Below, piece by piece: positions 54,250 through 62,312 of a stretch of 64,000 nucleotides of DNA; the first letter of the stretch is position 1, and every line of letters starts with the position of its first letter. The notes below the pieces were generated by a model, which did not search any database, was not told where the DNA came from, and saw nothing but the letters and a program-made list of their open reading frames with translations. A program made the position numbers and the translations under genes. This DNA comes from Salinibacter grassmerensis. Its GTDB lineage: Bacteria > Bacteroidota > Rhodothermia > Rhodothermales > Salinibacteraceae. Location: the NCBI RefSeq assembly GCF_947077765.1, contig NZ_CAMTTF010000002.1:620001-684000 (forward strand). Direction: 5' to 3'.

Positions 54250-56728
54250 CCGATCGGTGGTGCGGGCCCGCATCGAGAACGCCGCCGAATACGTGGGGCC
54301 GCTCTGGCCCCTGAAGACCTTCAACGCGGCCAATCCGCTCCTGGGCTTTGAGGACCAGCCGTTCGACCGGGCGGTCCAGAAGGCCGGGCAGCTCTTCGGG
54401 GGGCGGGGCTACCCGGGCCCGAAGGCGTTTCGTCAGGCGTGGGAGAACGGCGAGATTGACGCCGACGTGTTGACACGCCACCTCGCCGAGCATGGCATCA
54501 CGGAGCGCCCCGAGGTCCTGTTGGACAGGATGGACGCCGACGCTGAGAACCGCGATGTGGCGCCTGCCGACCAGCCGCTCGACCGCGTGCTGACGAAGTG
54601 GCTCGCGGCCTTTCTGGATCAGGGGCAGGCCGCCTGGTCCATGCCGAACCGGGAGGACGGCTTCTACGCAGCATGGCGGACGGTGGCCCCCTACGACGGG
54701 AACATCCCCGGCGTCGACCGCCCCTCGGACCTGCCCGGCACCGTGGTCGAGGCGTTCGAGTCGGTCCTGGAGAGCTACCCGGAGGCGCGCTGGGAGCCGA
54801 TTTTCGTGCACCACCTGACGGCACTGCCGGGGTGGACGGGCTTCATCAAGTGGCGGTCGCGGCGTGCCGACACGGCGTGGCAGGCCGCCCACCCCATCAC
54901 ACTTGCCGAGTACCTGGCGGTGCGCCTTGCCCTCGCTGACCGGATGGGGGCGGCCATCGCGCCGGACCGGACCGACGAGCTGCCGACGAACGGCACCGAC
55001 CGGCCCGTCCTGCCCCGCATCTGGCTGCGGGCCTGGGAGGAGAGCTACCGCACACGCCTGCTGGACGACCTGCGGCAGACGCAACAGACGCAGTCGTCGG
55101 CGTCGGACGCGGGGCGCCCGGACGCCCAGCTGGTGTTCTGCATCGACACGCGGTCGGAGGTCATCCGGCGCCACATCGAGCAGCAGGGCTCGTACGAGAC
55201 CCATGGCTACGCGGGCTTCTTCGGGGTCCCCATGCAGCATCAGCCCTACGGCACGGAGGAGCGGGTGAAGTCCTGCCCGCCGATCGTGGACCCGAAGCAC
55301 CGGATTGTGGAGCGGCCCGCCGAGCAGCATCGAGGCCAGGCCGACCGGTACGACTGGTGGACCCGATTGGGGAAGGCGGGGACCACGCTCCTGAAGACGC
55401 TCAAGAAAAACGTCGCGGCAGTGTTTGGCTTCGTAGAGGGGAGTGGGGGCGTCTTCGGGGCGGCAATGGCGGCGCGGACCCTTGCCCCGTCTGGGCTGTC
55501 CCGCCTGGCCCAATCCCTGAACGACTGGCTGCCGGGCCCGGAGTCGTTCTGCGAGCCGACCGTGGACCGAACCTCTGTCATCGACGCGGACACGGAGGAC
55601 GGCCTGCCCGTGGGACTCTCCGACGAGGCGAAGGTGCTCTACGCCGAGGCCGCCTTCCGCCTCATGGGCTGGACGGACACCTTTGCGCCGGTCGTCGTGT
55701 TCACCGGGCACGGCAGCCAAACCCCCAACAACCCGTACAAGGCCAGCCTCGACTGCGGGGCATGCGCCGGCAATCCGGGCGGGCCCAACGCCCGCGTGCT
55801 GGCCGCAATCTGCAACGAGGACGCCGTGCAGGAGGCCCTGCGGGAGCGCGGCATCGACATTCCGGACGACACTGTTTTTCTCGCCGGACAGCACAACACG
55901 ACGACCGACGAGATTGCCCTTTTCGTGGACGCGGACGATCCGCCCGTCGCCCCCGAGGTGCTCGATCGCCTGCGGGGCGACCTGCGCGCGGCCCAGGCCG
56001 ACGCGGCCACCGAGCGGGTCCGCACCCTGAACACGACCGTCGACGAGGGGCGCCCGGCGGCGGCCGTGCGGGAGACGGAGCGCCGAGCGGCCGACTGGGC
56101 AGAAACGCGGCCGGAGTGGGGGCTGGCCGGCAACGCCGCCTTCATCGTGGGCCCCCGCGAGCTGACCCGCGGGATCGACCTCGACGGGCGGTGCTTCCTG
56201 CACTCCTACGACTGGGCGACGGACGACGACGGCACGGCCCTGGAGAACATCATGACCGGCCCGCTGGTGGTGGGGGAGTGGATTAACACGCAGTACTACT
56301 TTTCCACGATTGACAACGCCGCCTACGGCAGTGGGTCGAAGGTGACCCAGAACGTGGTGGGCAAGTTGGGCGTGGTGCAGGGCAATGGGGGAGACCTCAT
56401 GAGCGGCCTGCCCCTGCAATCGTTAAAGGCCGACGACGAGCATGTCTACCACCGGCCGCTCCGCCTCATGGCCCTCATCCAGGCGCCCACGGACCGCGTC
56501 GAGGCCATCCTCGACCGCCACGCCGCCCTGGCCCACCTCTTCGACCACGAGTGGATGCACCTCACGGTCATGGACCCGGAGCAGGACGACGCGTTCGTGC
56601 GCTACCAGCCCGGTGGGGAATGGCACGTACAACCCGCCCCCGACGCGTCAACAGTAACGAAGGCGCCGGCATCCGCCGGGGGGCGTCCTGAGGCGAGAGG
56701 ACCCACATCGCACCCTGAGTCGAATTGA
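54239..56728 (+). CDS. dabA: DabA/MpsB (DUF2309): carbonic-anhydrase-like inorganic carbon transporter subunit
   Basis: 829 residues. The predicted beta-carbonic-anhydrase-like zinc site is formed by Cys301 and Asp303 ('LVFCIDTRSEVIRRHIEQQG') and His491 and Cys506 ('FTGHGSQTPNNPYKASLDCG'). The Cys-Asp (2) and His-Cys (15) spacings equal those known from Halothiobacillus DabA. 'GFFGVPMQHQPYG' and 'NVVGKLGVVQGNGGDLMSGL' are family blocks. With DabB it would concentrate bicarbonate in the cytosol. Confidence 0.95.
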   Translation: MPIDRSVVRARIENAAEYVGPLWPLKTFNAANPLLGFEDQPFDRAVQKAGQLFGGRGYPGPKAFRQAWENGEIDADVLTRHLAEHGITERPEVLLDRMDADAENRDVAPADQPLDRVLTKWLAAFLDQGQAAWSMPNREDGFYAAWRTVAPYDGNIPGVDRPSDLPGTVVEAFESVLESYPEARWEPIFVHHLTALPGWTGFIKWRSRRADTAWQAAHPITLAEYLAVRLALADRMGAAIAPDRTDELPTNGTDRPVLPRIWLRAWEESYRTRLLDDLRQTQQTQSSASDAGRPDAQLVFCIDTRSEVIRRHIEQQGSYETHGYAGFFGVPMQHQPYGTEERVKSCPPIVDPKHRIVERPAEQHRGQADRYDWWTRLGKAGTTLLKTLKKNVAAVFGFVEGSGGVFGAAMAARTLAPSGLSRLAQSLNDWLPGPESFCEPTVDRTSVIDADTEDGLPVGLSDEAKVLYAEAAFRLMGWTDTFAPVVVFTGHGSQTPNNPYKASLDCGACAGNPGGPNARVLAAICNEDAVQEALRERGIDIPDDTVFLAGQHNTTTDEIALFVDADDPPVAPEVLDRLRGDLRAAQADAATERVRTLNTTVDEGRPAAAVRETERRAADWAETRPEWGLAGNAAFIVGPRELTRGIDLDGRCFLHSYDWATDDDGTALENIMTGPLVVGEWINTQYYFSTIDNAAYGSGSKVTQNVVGKLGVVQGNGGDLMSGLPLQSLKADDEHVYHRPLRLMALIQAPTDRVEAILDRHAALAHLFDHEWMHLTVMDPEQDDAFVRYQPGGEWHVQPAPDASTVTKAPASAGGRPEARGPTSHPESN

Positions 56729-56742
56729 GACCGTACATTTCC

Positions 56743-57099
56743 ATGAGCGACGACACGAACCACGAGGACACGCAGCACACGCTGCACCCGCTCAAAAAAA
56801 TCGAGATCATCGTGCGGGGCGAGAAAGAGCCCTTCGTGAAAGACCTCCTCGATGAGTCGACGGTGAGCGGGTACACGATCCACCACAACGTGACCGGTCG
56901 CGGCGAGCACGGCTTCCACGAAGGCCGCCTGCTCTTCAACGACCGGGACGGCCTGGTCATGTTCTTTGCCGTCGGCCAGGAGGAGGCCATCCAGACCATC
57001 GTGGACGGCCTCACGCCCCTCTTCGAGAAGAGCTCGGGCGTGATGTTCGTCTCCGATACCCAGGTCGTCCGGCTCGATAAATTCCAGCAGGAGGACTGA
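56743..57099 (+). CDS. PII-like regulatory protein of the dab operon
   Basis: 118 residues with the beta-alpha-beta pattern of PII-like (CPII) proteins: 'PLKKIEIIVRGEKEPFVKDL', 'GYTIHHNVTGRGEHGFHEGR', 'LFNDRDGLVMFFAVGQEEAI' and 'GVMFVSDTQVVRLDKFQ'. PII-like proteins are known partners of bicarbonate transporters and sense adenine nucleotides or bicarbonate. It starts 14 bp after dabA, strongly suggesting control of DabAB. A CGTGTCC-N5-GGACACG hairpin (57101-57119) ends the operon. Confidence 0.82.
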   Translation: MSDDTNHEDTQHTLHPLKKIEIIVRGEKEPFVKDLLDESTVSGYTIHHNVTGRGEHGFHEGRLLFNDRDGLVMFFAVGQEEAIQTIVDGLTPLFEKSSGVMFVSDTQVVRLDKFQQED

Positions 57100-57100
57100 G

Positions 57101-57119
57101 CGTGTCCGGACTGGACACG
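57101..57119 (+). terminator. Hairpin at the end of the dab operon
   Basis: CGTGTCC-GGACT-GGACACG, a perfect 7-bp stem directly after the PII-like stop codon. An AACTTTT tract lies about 10 nt downstream, so it is a weak terminator candidate. Confidence 0.5.
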
Positions 57120-57184
57120 GGAGGGACAACTTTTGACCGATCTTCGCTCGCCGCCCCTTGATGCAGGGCGACCTATGGGGTACT

Positions 57185-57222
57185 CTTTCCTTGTAATTTA
57201 GAACTGTTATAAATTAGGAAAG
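57185..57222. promoter_or_regulatory. AT-rich dyad upstream of the Tp34/P19-like gene
   Basis: CTTTCC-TTG-TAATTTA (57185-57200) mirrors TAAATTA-GGAAAG (57210-57222) around a 9-nt centre, with a 3-nt bulge. It is unusually AT-rich for this genome and lies 60-98 bp before the start of an iron-binding-type protein. A metalloregulator (Fur or DtxR class) operator is inferred. Confidence 0.5.
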
Positions 57223-57282
57223 CTCCTCGCCGGCGGTTTGCCGGACGCATTGAGTCCATGCCACCAACCTGTTCGTTCCGCC

Positions 57283-57840
57283 ATGACGTCCCTTCGTGTT
57301 CTGCTGTCGCTCGTTGTTGTTGGTCTCCTGATGCAGGCATCCCCCGCCCAGGCCCAGGAGCAGGTCTTTGGTGAGGAGGTGCTTGGTCCCGGGGTGAAGA
57401 TCACCTTCCTTGTCGCGCCGGCCGGGGACGTGGAGCCGGCGGCCCAAAACCTGTCGGAGTCGCGCTCGGACCTGCACCTGGAGGTGCTGTCGGGCTGGAC
57501 CGAGGAGGCGAGCGAGGAGGTGGGGGCGCCTGCGGGCGGCTTTGTGCCGTACCTCCGCCTCTTCGCGACCGTCACGAACGAGGAAACAGGAGAGGTCAAG
57601 AAGTCAACGCTCGTGCCTCACGTCAACCAGACGGACAACTTCCACTATGCCCGCAACATTGCGCTCCCCGGCGCCCCCGACGACCCCTACACGGTGGTCT
57701 TTGAGGTGCACCCTCCGCAGGCGCTTGAGCTGGCCACCCACAGCGACTGGCGCACAGCCTACGGCAACCAGCTCTTCGCGCCCGCCACGGTAACGTACAA
57801 CAATCTCCAACTCGGAGAGATTGCGCGGGCAACGCGATAG
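57283..57840 (+). CDS. Exported iron-binding-like protein (Tp34/P19 family)
   Basis: 185 residues. The signal peptide ends 'QASPAQAQ'. The core 'SDLHLEVLSGWTEEASE', 'GFVPYLRLFATVTNEETG', 'PHVNQTDNFHYARNIAL' and 'YTVVFEVHPPQALELATHSD' matches the Tp34/P19 periplasmic iron/copper-binding family (VPYLxV and HY motifs). Members usually work with an FTR1-type permease; none is seen in this window. The operator-like dyad upstream suggests metal control. Confidence 0.75.
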   Translation: MTSLRVLLSLVVVGLLMQASPAQAQEQVFGEEVLGPGVKITFLVAPAGDVEPAAQNLSESRSDLHLEVLSGWTEEASEEVGAPAGGFVPYLRLFATVTNEETGEVKKSTLVPHVNQTDNFHYARNIALPGAPDDPYTVVFEVHPPQALELATHSDWRTAYGNQLFAPATVTYNNLQLGEIARATR

Positions 57841-57927
57841 GTCGGTGGGCGTTCGAAAAAAGTGATGCATTGAGAGAAACCCGCCGTCCCTCTGCGCCCA
57901 CGCACAGCCCCACGCCGTAGACGAGAG

Positions 57928-58731
57928 ATGCCGAACCCGCCCCGCCTCGCCCTCGAAACGAGCCTCTACGCCGACGACCTGGCGGCCGCCGAGCAGTTCT
58001 ACGGCGATGTGCTGGGGCTGGACGTGATGCTCCGCACGGAGGGCAATCACATCACCTTCCGGTGCGGCCCGGGCGTGGTCCACGTCTTTGACCCGGCCGC
58101 CAGCCGGACCCAAGACTCGCTGCCGGCCCACGGCGCCGAGGGCCCTGTGCACGTCGCCTTCGGCGTGCCGACCGACCAGTTGGCCACGTGGCGACGCCAC
58201 TTCAACCGGCACGACGTAGCGGTGGAGGACACGACGCAGTGGGGCGACGGGCAGCGGTCCATCTACGTCCGCGACCCGGCCGAAAACAGTGTGGAGCTGG
58301 TGAGCAGCACGCTCTGGAGCACCACCGCCCGGGCGGAGCGCTTGCGACGGGTCCGGCCCGTGCTCGACCTCGATACCGCCGAGTCGCGGCCGGTCGAGCA
58401 GTTCCAGAATGAGACGCTACGCCCCATCCTGAAGCTGCTGAACCCGACCATCCTGCGCCTCGTCGCCGAGCGGCTGGCGCGCTACGGCGTCGGCTTCGGG
58501 GCGATGGACCAGGTTGACCAGCGCGACCGCCTCCGCAACCTGATGAAGGAGGACGGCCGCCTCAAGCGGACTCTTCTGGGCATGGTGGTGGGGCACCTCA
58601 CACAGGACGAACTGGAAACCTACCTCGCGCACAAGGACGAGGTCCGCCGGCGCACCGTGCCAATGCTCCTGGCCCGTGCACAGGATCAGATCGACACGAT
58701 TGTCAAGTTAATTGAGGAGATTTCAGCGTAG
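57928..58731 (+). CDS. Fusion of VOC (glyoxalase-fold) domain and helical domain
   Basis: 267 residues. Residues 1-130 are a VOC fold: 'ALETSLYADDLAAAEQFYGD', 'LGLDVMLRTEGN', 'VHVAFGVPTDQLATWRRHF' and 'SIYVRDPAENSVELVSSTLW'. Residues 145-267 are all-helical ('RPILKLLNPTILRLVAERLA', 'RTLLGMVVGHLTQDELETYL'). From memory, similar helical stretches occur as stand-alone proteins labelled glyoxalase in Flavobacteriia, so this looks like a fusion. Substrate unknown. Confidence 0.8.
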   Translation: MPNPPRLALETSLYADDLAAAEQFYGDVLGLDVMLRTEGNHITFRCGPGVVHVFDPAASRTQDSLPAHGAEGPVHVAFGVPTDQLATWRRHFNRHDVAVEDTTQWGDGQRSIYVRDPAENSVELVSSTLWSTTARAERLRRVRPVLDLDTAESRPVEQFQNETLRPILKLLNPTILRLVAERLARYGVGFGAMDQVDQRDRLRNLMKEDGRLKRTLLGMVVGHLTQDELETYLAHKDEVRRRTVPMLLARAQDQIDTIVKLIEEISA

Positions 58732-58794
58732 CGTGCAGCCTGTGTACCTCCGAGAGCACTGCTAGGGAGAGATCGCTAAGATCCGCATTCCAAC

Positions 58795-59373
58795 ATGGAT
58801 AGCGATCAAGAGTGCCTCCACTGGCGCCGCGTGGGGGAGTTCGGGATTGGGGGCACCGCCGTCGTTGCTCTTGTCCTTAGCTTGTTGGGGCGCACCCTGT
58901 GGGGAGCGGGGGGAAGTCTTATGTTCTGGACGGGAGACATCCACGGCCCACTCAATTCCCAATGCCTCGCCGACCCGTTTACGCTCGTCCACTTCACACA
59001 CGGCCTCGTGCTTTTCTTAAGCCTCTCGTGGGCAGCCCAGAAGAGATCGCCCACGACGCGCTTCGGTGCGGCTTATGCCCTCGAAGCGATTTGGGAAATC
59101 GCCGAGAACACCACGTTCGCGATCGAGGCGTTCCGCCGGCAGGGGATGCAGCAGGGCTATTATGGCGATAGCATCCTCAACGCCGTGGGAGACCTTGTCA
59201 CCGCTGGAATCGGGGTAGGAGTGGCGACGATACTGGCGGCCCGTACTTCGTGGAAGGTAGTCGTGGGGCTCATCGCCATGCTGGAGGTGTTGGCGTGGCT
59301 CTGGATTCGGGAGGGAGTGTTCTTGATTCTAGGCCGGCTGCTCTTGACCGTCGGAAAACGGGTGGGCGGATAA
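58795..59373 (+). CDS. DUF2585 membrane protein
   Basis: 192 residues with about four helices. Family motifs are 'FWTGDIHGPLNSQCLADPFT', 'LVHFTHGLVLF', 'YALEAIWEIAENTTF' and 'GYYGDSILNAVGDLVTAGIG'. These match the UPF0314/DUF2585 family of unknown function. It lies alone between the VOC fusion and the convergent YceI gene. Confidence 0.85.
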   Translation: MDSDQECLHWRRVGEFGIGGTAVVALVLSLLGRTLWGAGGSLMFWTGDIHGPLNSQCLADPFTLVHFTHGLVLFLSLSWAAQKRSPTTRFGAAYALEAIWEIAENTTFAIEAFRRQGMQQGYYGDSILNAVGDLVTAGIGVGVATILAARTSWKVVVGLIAMLEVLAWLWIREGVFLILGRLLLTVGKRVGG

Positions 59374-59411
59374 CACGCCATCCTCCGGAAATGAATGCCC
59401 CGAGAGGCTTT

Positions 59412-60032
59412 TTACCGCGCGGAGAGTGTGTCCGGCGCGATGGAACCGGCAAGTTGGGCGTCGATGCGAATCGTGTCGCCGACGGTAAAGCCCATGAAGC
59501 CGGGCCGCTCGACGTCGAACCGGGACAGGGAGACGTCAAACTCAGCCCGGGCCCGCACCGTGTCGCCGGTCACCTCCACCGACACTGTGTCGCTCAGCGG
59601 ATGGGTGCGGCCGTGAAAGGTGAGCTCCCCCGAAACGGACCACCCGCCCCGATAGCCTGAGGCGCCGCGGCCCCAGGTCACCGGCGAGAAGTCCGTGCCC
59701 CGAAAGGTGACGAACGGGTACTCGTCCGCCTCGGTGACGTCGCGCATGCCGCTGTCCCGCCGGCCGTTGCCACTGTCGAAGGTGGCTACGGGGATGCGGA
59801 TAACGGCGCGGCTGCTGTCGGGACGGCTGGGCCGCAGGATGAACTCCCCTCCGACGCTTCGGCTCGTGCCCCGCCAGCTGTGCAGGGGGGCCGTGCCGGT
59901 GTAGTGAACGACGCTCGCGGTCGAGTCGACGCTCGCGGCGACCTGCTGGGCGTGGGCCGGGGTGTCGTTCGGGCAGACCAGGAGGCCGGCCAGCATTGAG
60001 AGCACAACAGGGACGCGCATTGTGGAGGGCAT
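59412..60032 (-). CDS. YceI-family exported protein
   Basis: 206 residues. The signal peptide 'VVLSMLAGLLVCPNDTPAHA' is followed by a lipocalin-like YceI fold: 'VVHYTGTAPLHSWRGTSRSV', 'IRIPVATFDSGNGRRDSGMR', 'EYPFVTFRGTDFSPVT' and 'GELTFHGRTHPLSDTVSV'. The family binds isoprenoid chains. ATG 60032 or 60020 are both possible. It is divergent from the repeat protein gene. Confidence 0.88.
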   Translation of the reverse strand: MPSTMRVPVVLSMLAGLLVCPNDTPAHAQQVAASVDSTASVVHYTGTAPLHSWRGTSRSVGGEFILRPSRPDSSRAVIRIPVATFDSGNGRRDSGMRDVTEADEYPFVTFRGTDFSPVTWGRGASGYRGGWSVSGELTFHGRTHPLSDTVSVEVTGDTVRARAEFDVSLSRFDVERPGFMGFTVGDTIRIDAQLAGSIAPDTLSAR

Positions 60033-60454
60033 GGTTACGGAAGACCTATGGGGATAGTCTGGAGATCCATTCACGAGGGGGGCTAGGAGCCGGTCCAGAA
60101 AAATGAAGGATGCAGGAAGGCATAACTCGGTTTTTACCTCGGCGGCCGGCCGCCATGCCCATCCAATGAGCGCGCTTCTTGTGTTGAACGATGCGCTCGG
60201 CGCCGCTGCAACAGAGGAGAGTGTTGGCGGGAGAGATGGGGGAAGTGGTCAATTCAGAACCCATCGCCACCCATGAAGTGTACTCCCATGCTGACCTGGG
60301 TCTTTTCTCAGCCTGGTGGCCCACACAGCAGGGGAACGTACTTCAAGAGTTTCCCATGTGCAGAACGCGTCTTGGTTGCCTTCCATAAAAATCGAACGAC
60401 ATCGGTAGCCCCCGATGCTGTGCATGCAACTCTTCTACGACCCGTCTCAATTCT
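60033..60454. other. 422-bp divergent intergenic region
   Basis: Between the YceI gene and the tandem-module protein. No clear promoter pair, RNA family or gene was recognised; short frames here look non-coding. Confidence 0.5.
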
Positions 60455-61258
60455 ATGAGCGACGAGACTCACCGAAACGCCGACAACTACGAGACTGTCT
60501 TCCGGACCGTCAGTGGGCTTGATGGCAAGAGCATGATCCACGAACATGAAATTCAGAAGGTCACCTCCTCAAAGGTCTACGTGCATCAGAAGCCCCAAAG
60601 TGGGGATGTGATGGGATTTTATAAGACCCGGCAAGGGGGGAGGTACGTACTGAATCGCCGAGAACTGGAGGAGGACGGGCGGTACCGTACGGAGTACGGA
60701 GCCACGCAGACCTCCTTTTACCTGGAACGCTCGGACGTGCAGGAGGAGGTCGAAACGCCCGGCCCGGAGAAGAGCGAAGAGAAGGATGAGGAAGAAGAGC
60801 GCCGCTCGTCGGAGCCGGAGCTGCGCCCCGTCCCCGTAGACACGCTGGAGGGCACGGCCGTGGACTATTTCGAACAGATTGCCTCGGACCTCAACAACCG
60901 CTATGACGGGGAGCTGTCCCACAGGCTCCTTTTCGAAACGTCGCTACGGCAGTCGCTGATGGATTTCCATATGCACGGCAAGGACAGCCCCCTCATGCAA
61001 CAACTCGACTCCATCTCGATGGCCAGGAACGCCGCACCGGCGGATCCGGACCTGCGGTCGCTCCCAGTGGACCGGATGCATGCCGATCTGGTCCGGTACC
61101 TGAACAAGGCCATCGCTGCTCTGGATGCCCGTTACGAGAAAGGATTCCCGAAGCGACGCCTCATCGAGGTGGCGCTCCGGCAGGTGTTCACCGACTTGCG
61201 GATGTATCAGCAGGAATCCGTTATGATTCGGTGGCTCGACGCGCTTCTGTTGGAGTAA
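60455..61258 (+). CDS. Unrecognised protein with a duplicated 65-residue module
   Basis: 267 residues, no signal or helix. Residues 1-95 form a beta-rich N-terminal part ('GFYKTRQGGRYVLNRREL', 'TQTSFYLERSDV'). Residues 96-120 are a Glu-rich linker. Two tandem copies of a helical module follow at 123-187 and 200-264, aligned as 'LRPVPVDTLEGTAVDYFEQI' with 'LRSLPVDRMHADLVRYLNKA', and 'LRQSLMDFHMHGKDSPLMQQ' with 'LRQVFTDLRMYQQESVMIRW'. I recognise no family. Codon use is normal, so it is a real gene. Confidence 0.82.
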   Translation: MSDETHRNADNYETVFRTVSGLDGKSMIHEHEIQKVTSSKVYVHQKPQSGDVMGFYKTRQGGRYVLNRRELEEDGRYRTEYGATQTSFYLERSDVQEEVETPGPEKSEEKDEEEERRSSEPELRPVPVDTLEGTAVDYFEQIASDLNNRYDGELSHRLLFETSLRQSLMDFHMHGKDSPLMQQLDSISMARNAAPADPDLRSLPVDRMHADLVRYLNKAIAALDARYEKGFPKRRLIEVALRQVFTDLRMYQQESVMIRWLDALLLE

Positions 61259-61366
61259 GGGCCCCTTACCGGCTGGAGGAGGCATCCGTGCTAGACCACG
61301 GCGCCTTCCGTTTCGGATGAGGGAATGTCCGAACGCCCCGGCCCGATCGTGCAGAATTGACCCTCC

Positions 61367-61849
61367 ATGGTGTCCTCCGTACTTGACCTCCTCCCCCGCC
61401 TCCGTCCCCGAGCCGGCCAATTTCCCGAAGAAGCGCGGTCACAAGTACAGGGGCACCGCCTGTTGAGCCTGCTCGGCGCGGGCCTCGTGATGGGCTTCGC
61501 CTCGCTCTACGCCGTCGCCTCGCCCAGCGCCGTCGATCTGCTGTGGGCGCGCGTGGGGATTGCCGGGGTATGCTTGCACTCTTCGCCCTGTCGTATCGCT
61601 CCGTCCGCGTCCGGGACGCCTACGATGCCGTGCGTGTGAGACGTGGTGTACGTCATCGCGGAATGGTTTGCTGTTATTGCCGCGCTCAACCAATTTTCTG
61701 GGGAGCACGCCGTGGGGCTATTGCTCGTTTACGCAGTGCTGACCGGGACCGTCGACGTGGAGACAGAGCCGGAAGCGGGGACGTGCGTGACGGTGGTCCT
61801 TCCGAGAACGGAGACAGCGAACGGAACGCCTTCGTCGGAGAGGGGGTAG
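61367..61849 (+). pseudogene. Decayed membrane sensor histidine kinase
   Basis: The first frame gives an N terminus with helices ('LLSLLGAGLVMGFASLYAVA'). Reading must shift at about 61566-61570 to continue 'MLALFALSYRSVRVRDAYDA', then shift back after the TGA at 61637 for 'YVIAEWFAVIAALNQFSGEH'. It ends abruptly in 'VDVETEPEAGTCVTVVLPRT', the last strand of a kinase HATPase domain. The catalytic core between is missing. Two frameshifts and a large deletion show a dead gene. Confidence 0.72.
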
Positions 61850-61982
61850 CCCGGGTCTGAGGATCATCCCAGGCACACGTCTGTGGATTTTCTCCGGAGC
61901 TGGGCACGTTCGCATCTGGAATACTGGCGCCGCAGTGTCCGTTCCGGCGTGTCGCGTGCTTCTGAACCCCCAGGGTCCCGCC

Positions 61983-62300
61983 GTGGACATCCCGCCTCCC
62001 GAACGCGTCTCGCTCGACGTCAAGATGCAGCGGCTCAACATCGAGTGGGCCGACGGGCACGCCTCCGTCTTCCCGCTCGATGGGCTGCGCCAGGCCTGTC
62101 CGTGTGCCGAGTGCGAGGGGCAGAAGGTGGAGCGGATTCCCAAGCCGGGCTTCTTTCAGATTTTCCGCCAGACCAACCGATGGAAGCACGTCGACATTGA
62201 GAAGGCGGGAAGCGTGGGGCTGCGGATCACCTGGGACGACGGCCACAGCGGCGGCATCTACCGGTGGGACCGGCTCCGCGAACTGCAGCCGGCGGAGTGA
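61983..62300 (+). CDS. DUF971 protein
   Basis: 105 residues from GTG 61983 (an alternative GTG at 61935 adds 16 residues). 'LNIEWADGHASVFPLDGLRQ', 'ACPCAECEGQ' and 'GLRITWDDGHSGGIYRWDRL' match DUF971, the N-terminal domain found in gamma-butyrobetaine hydroxylase and stand-alone in many bacteria. The Cys pair may bind metal or a cluster. Stand-alone forms have been linked to iron-sulphur handling, a tentative association here. Confidence 0.85.
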   Translation: MDIPPPERVSLDVKMQRLNIEWADGHASVFPLDGLRQACPCAECEGQKVERIPKPGFFQIFRQTNRWKHVDIEKAGSVGLRITWDDGHSGGIYRWDRLRELQPAE

Positions 62301-62312
62301 TGCGGGCGTGCT

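Noticed and set aside
54218-56419. 733-codon open frame antisense to dabA
   Set aside because: Antisense shadow of a high-GC gene; DabA has conserved catalytic residues.
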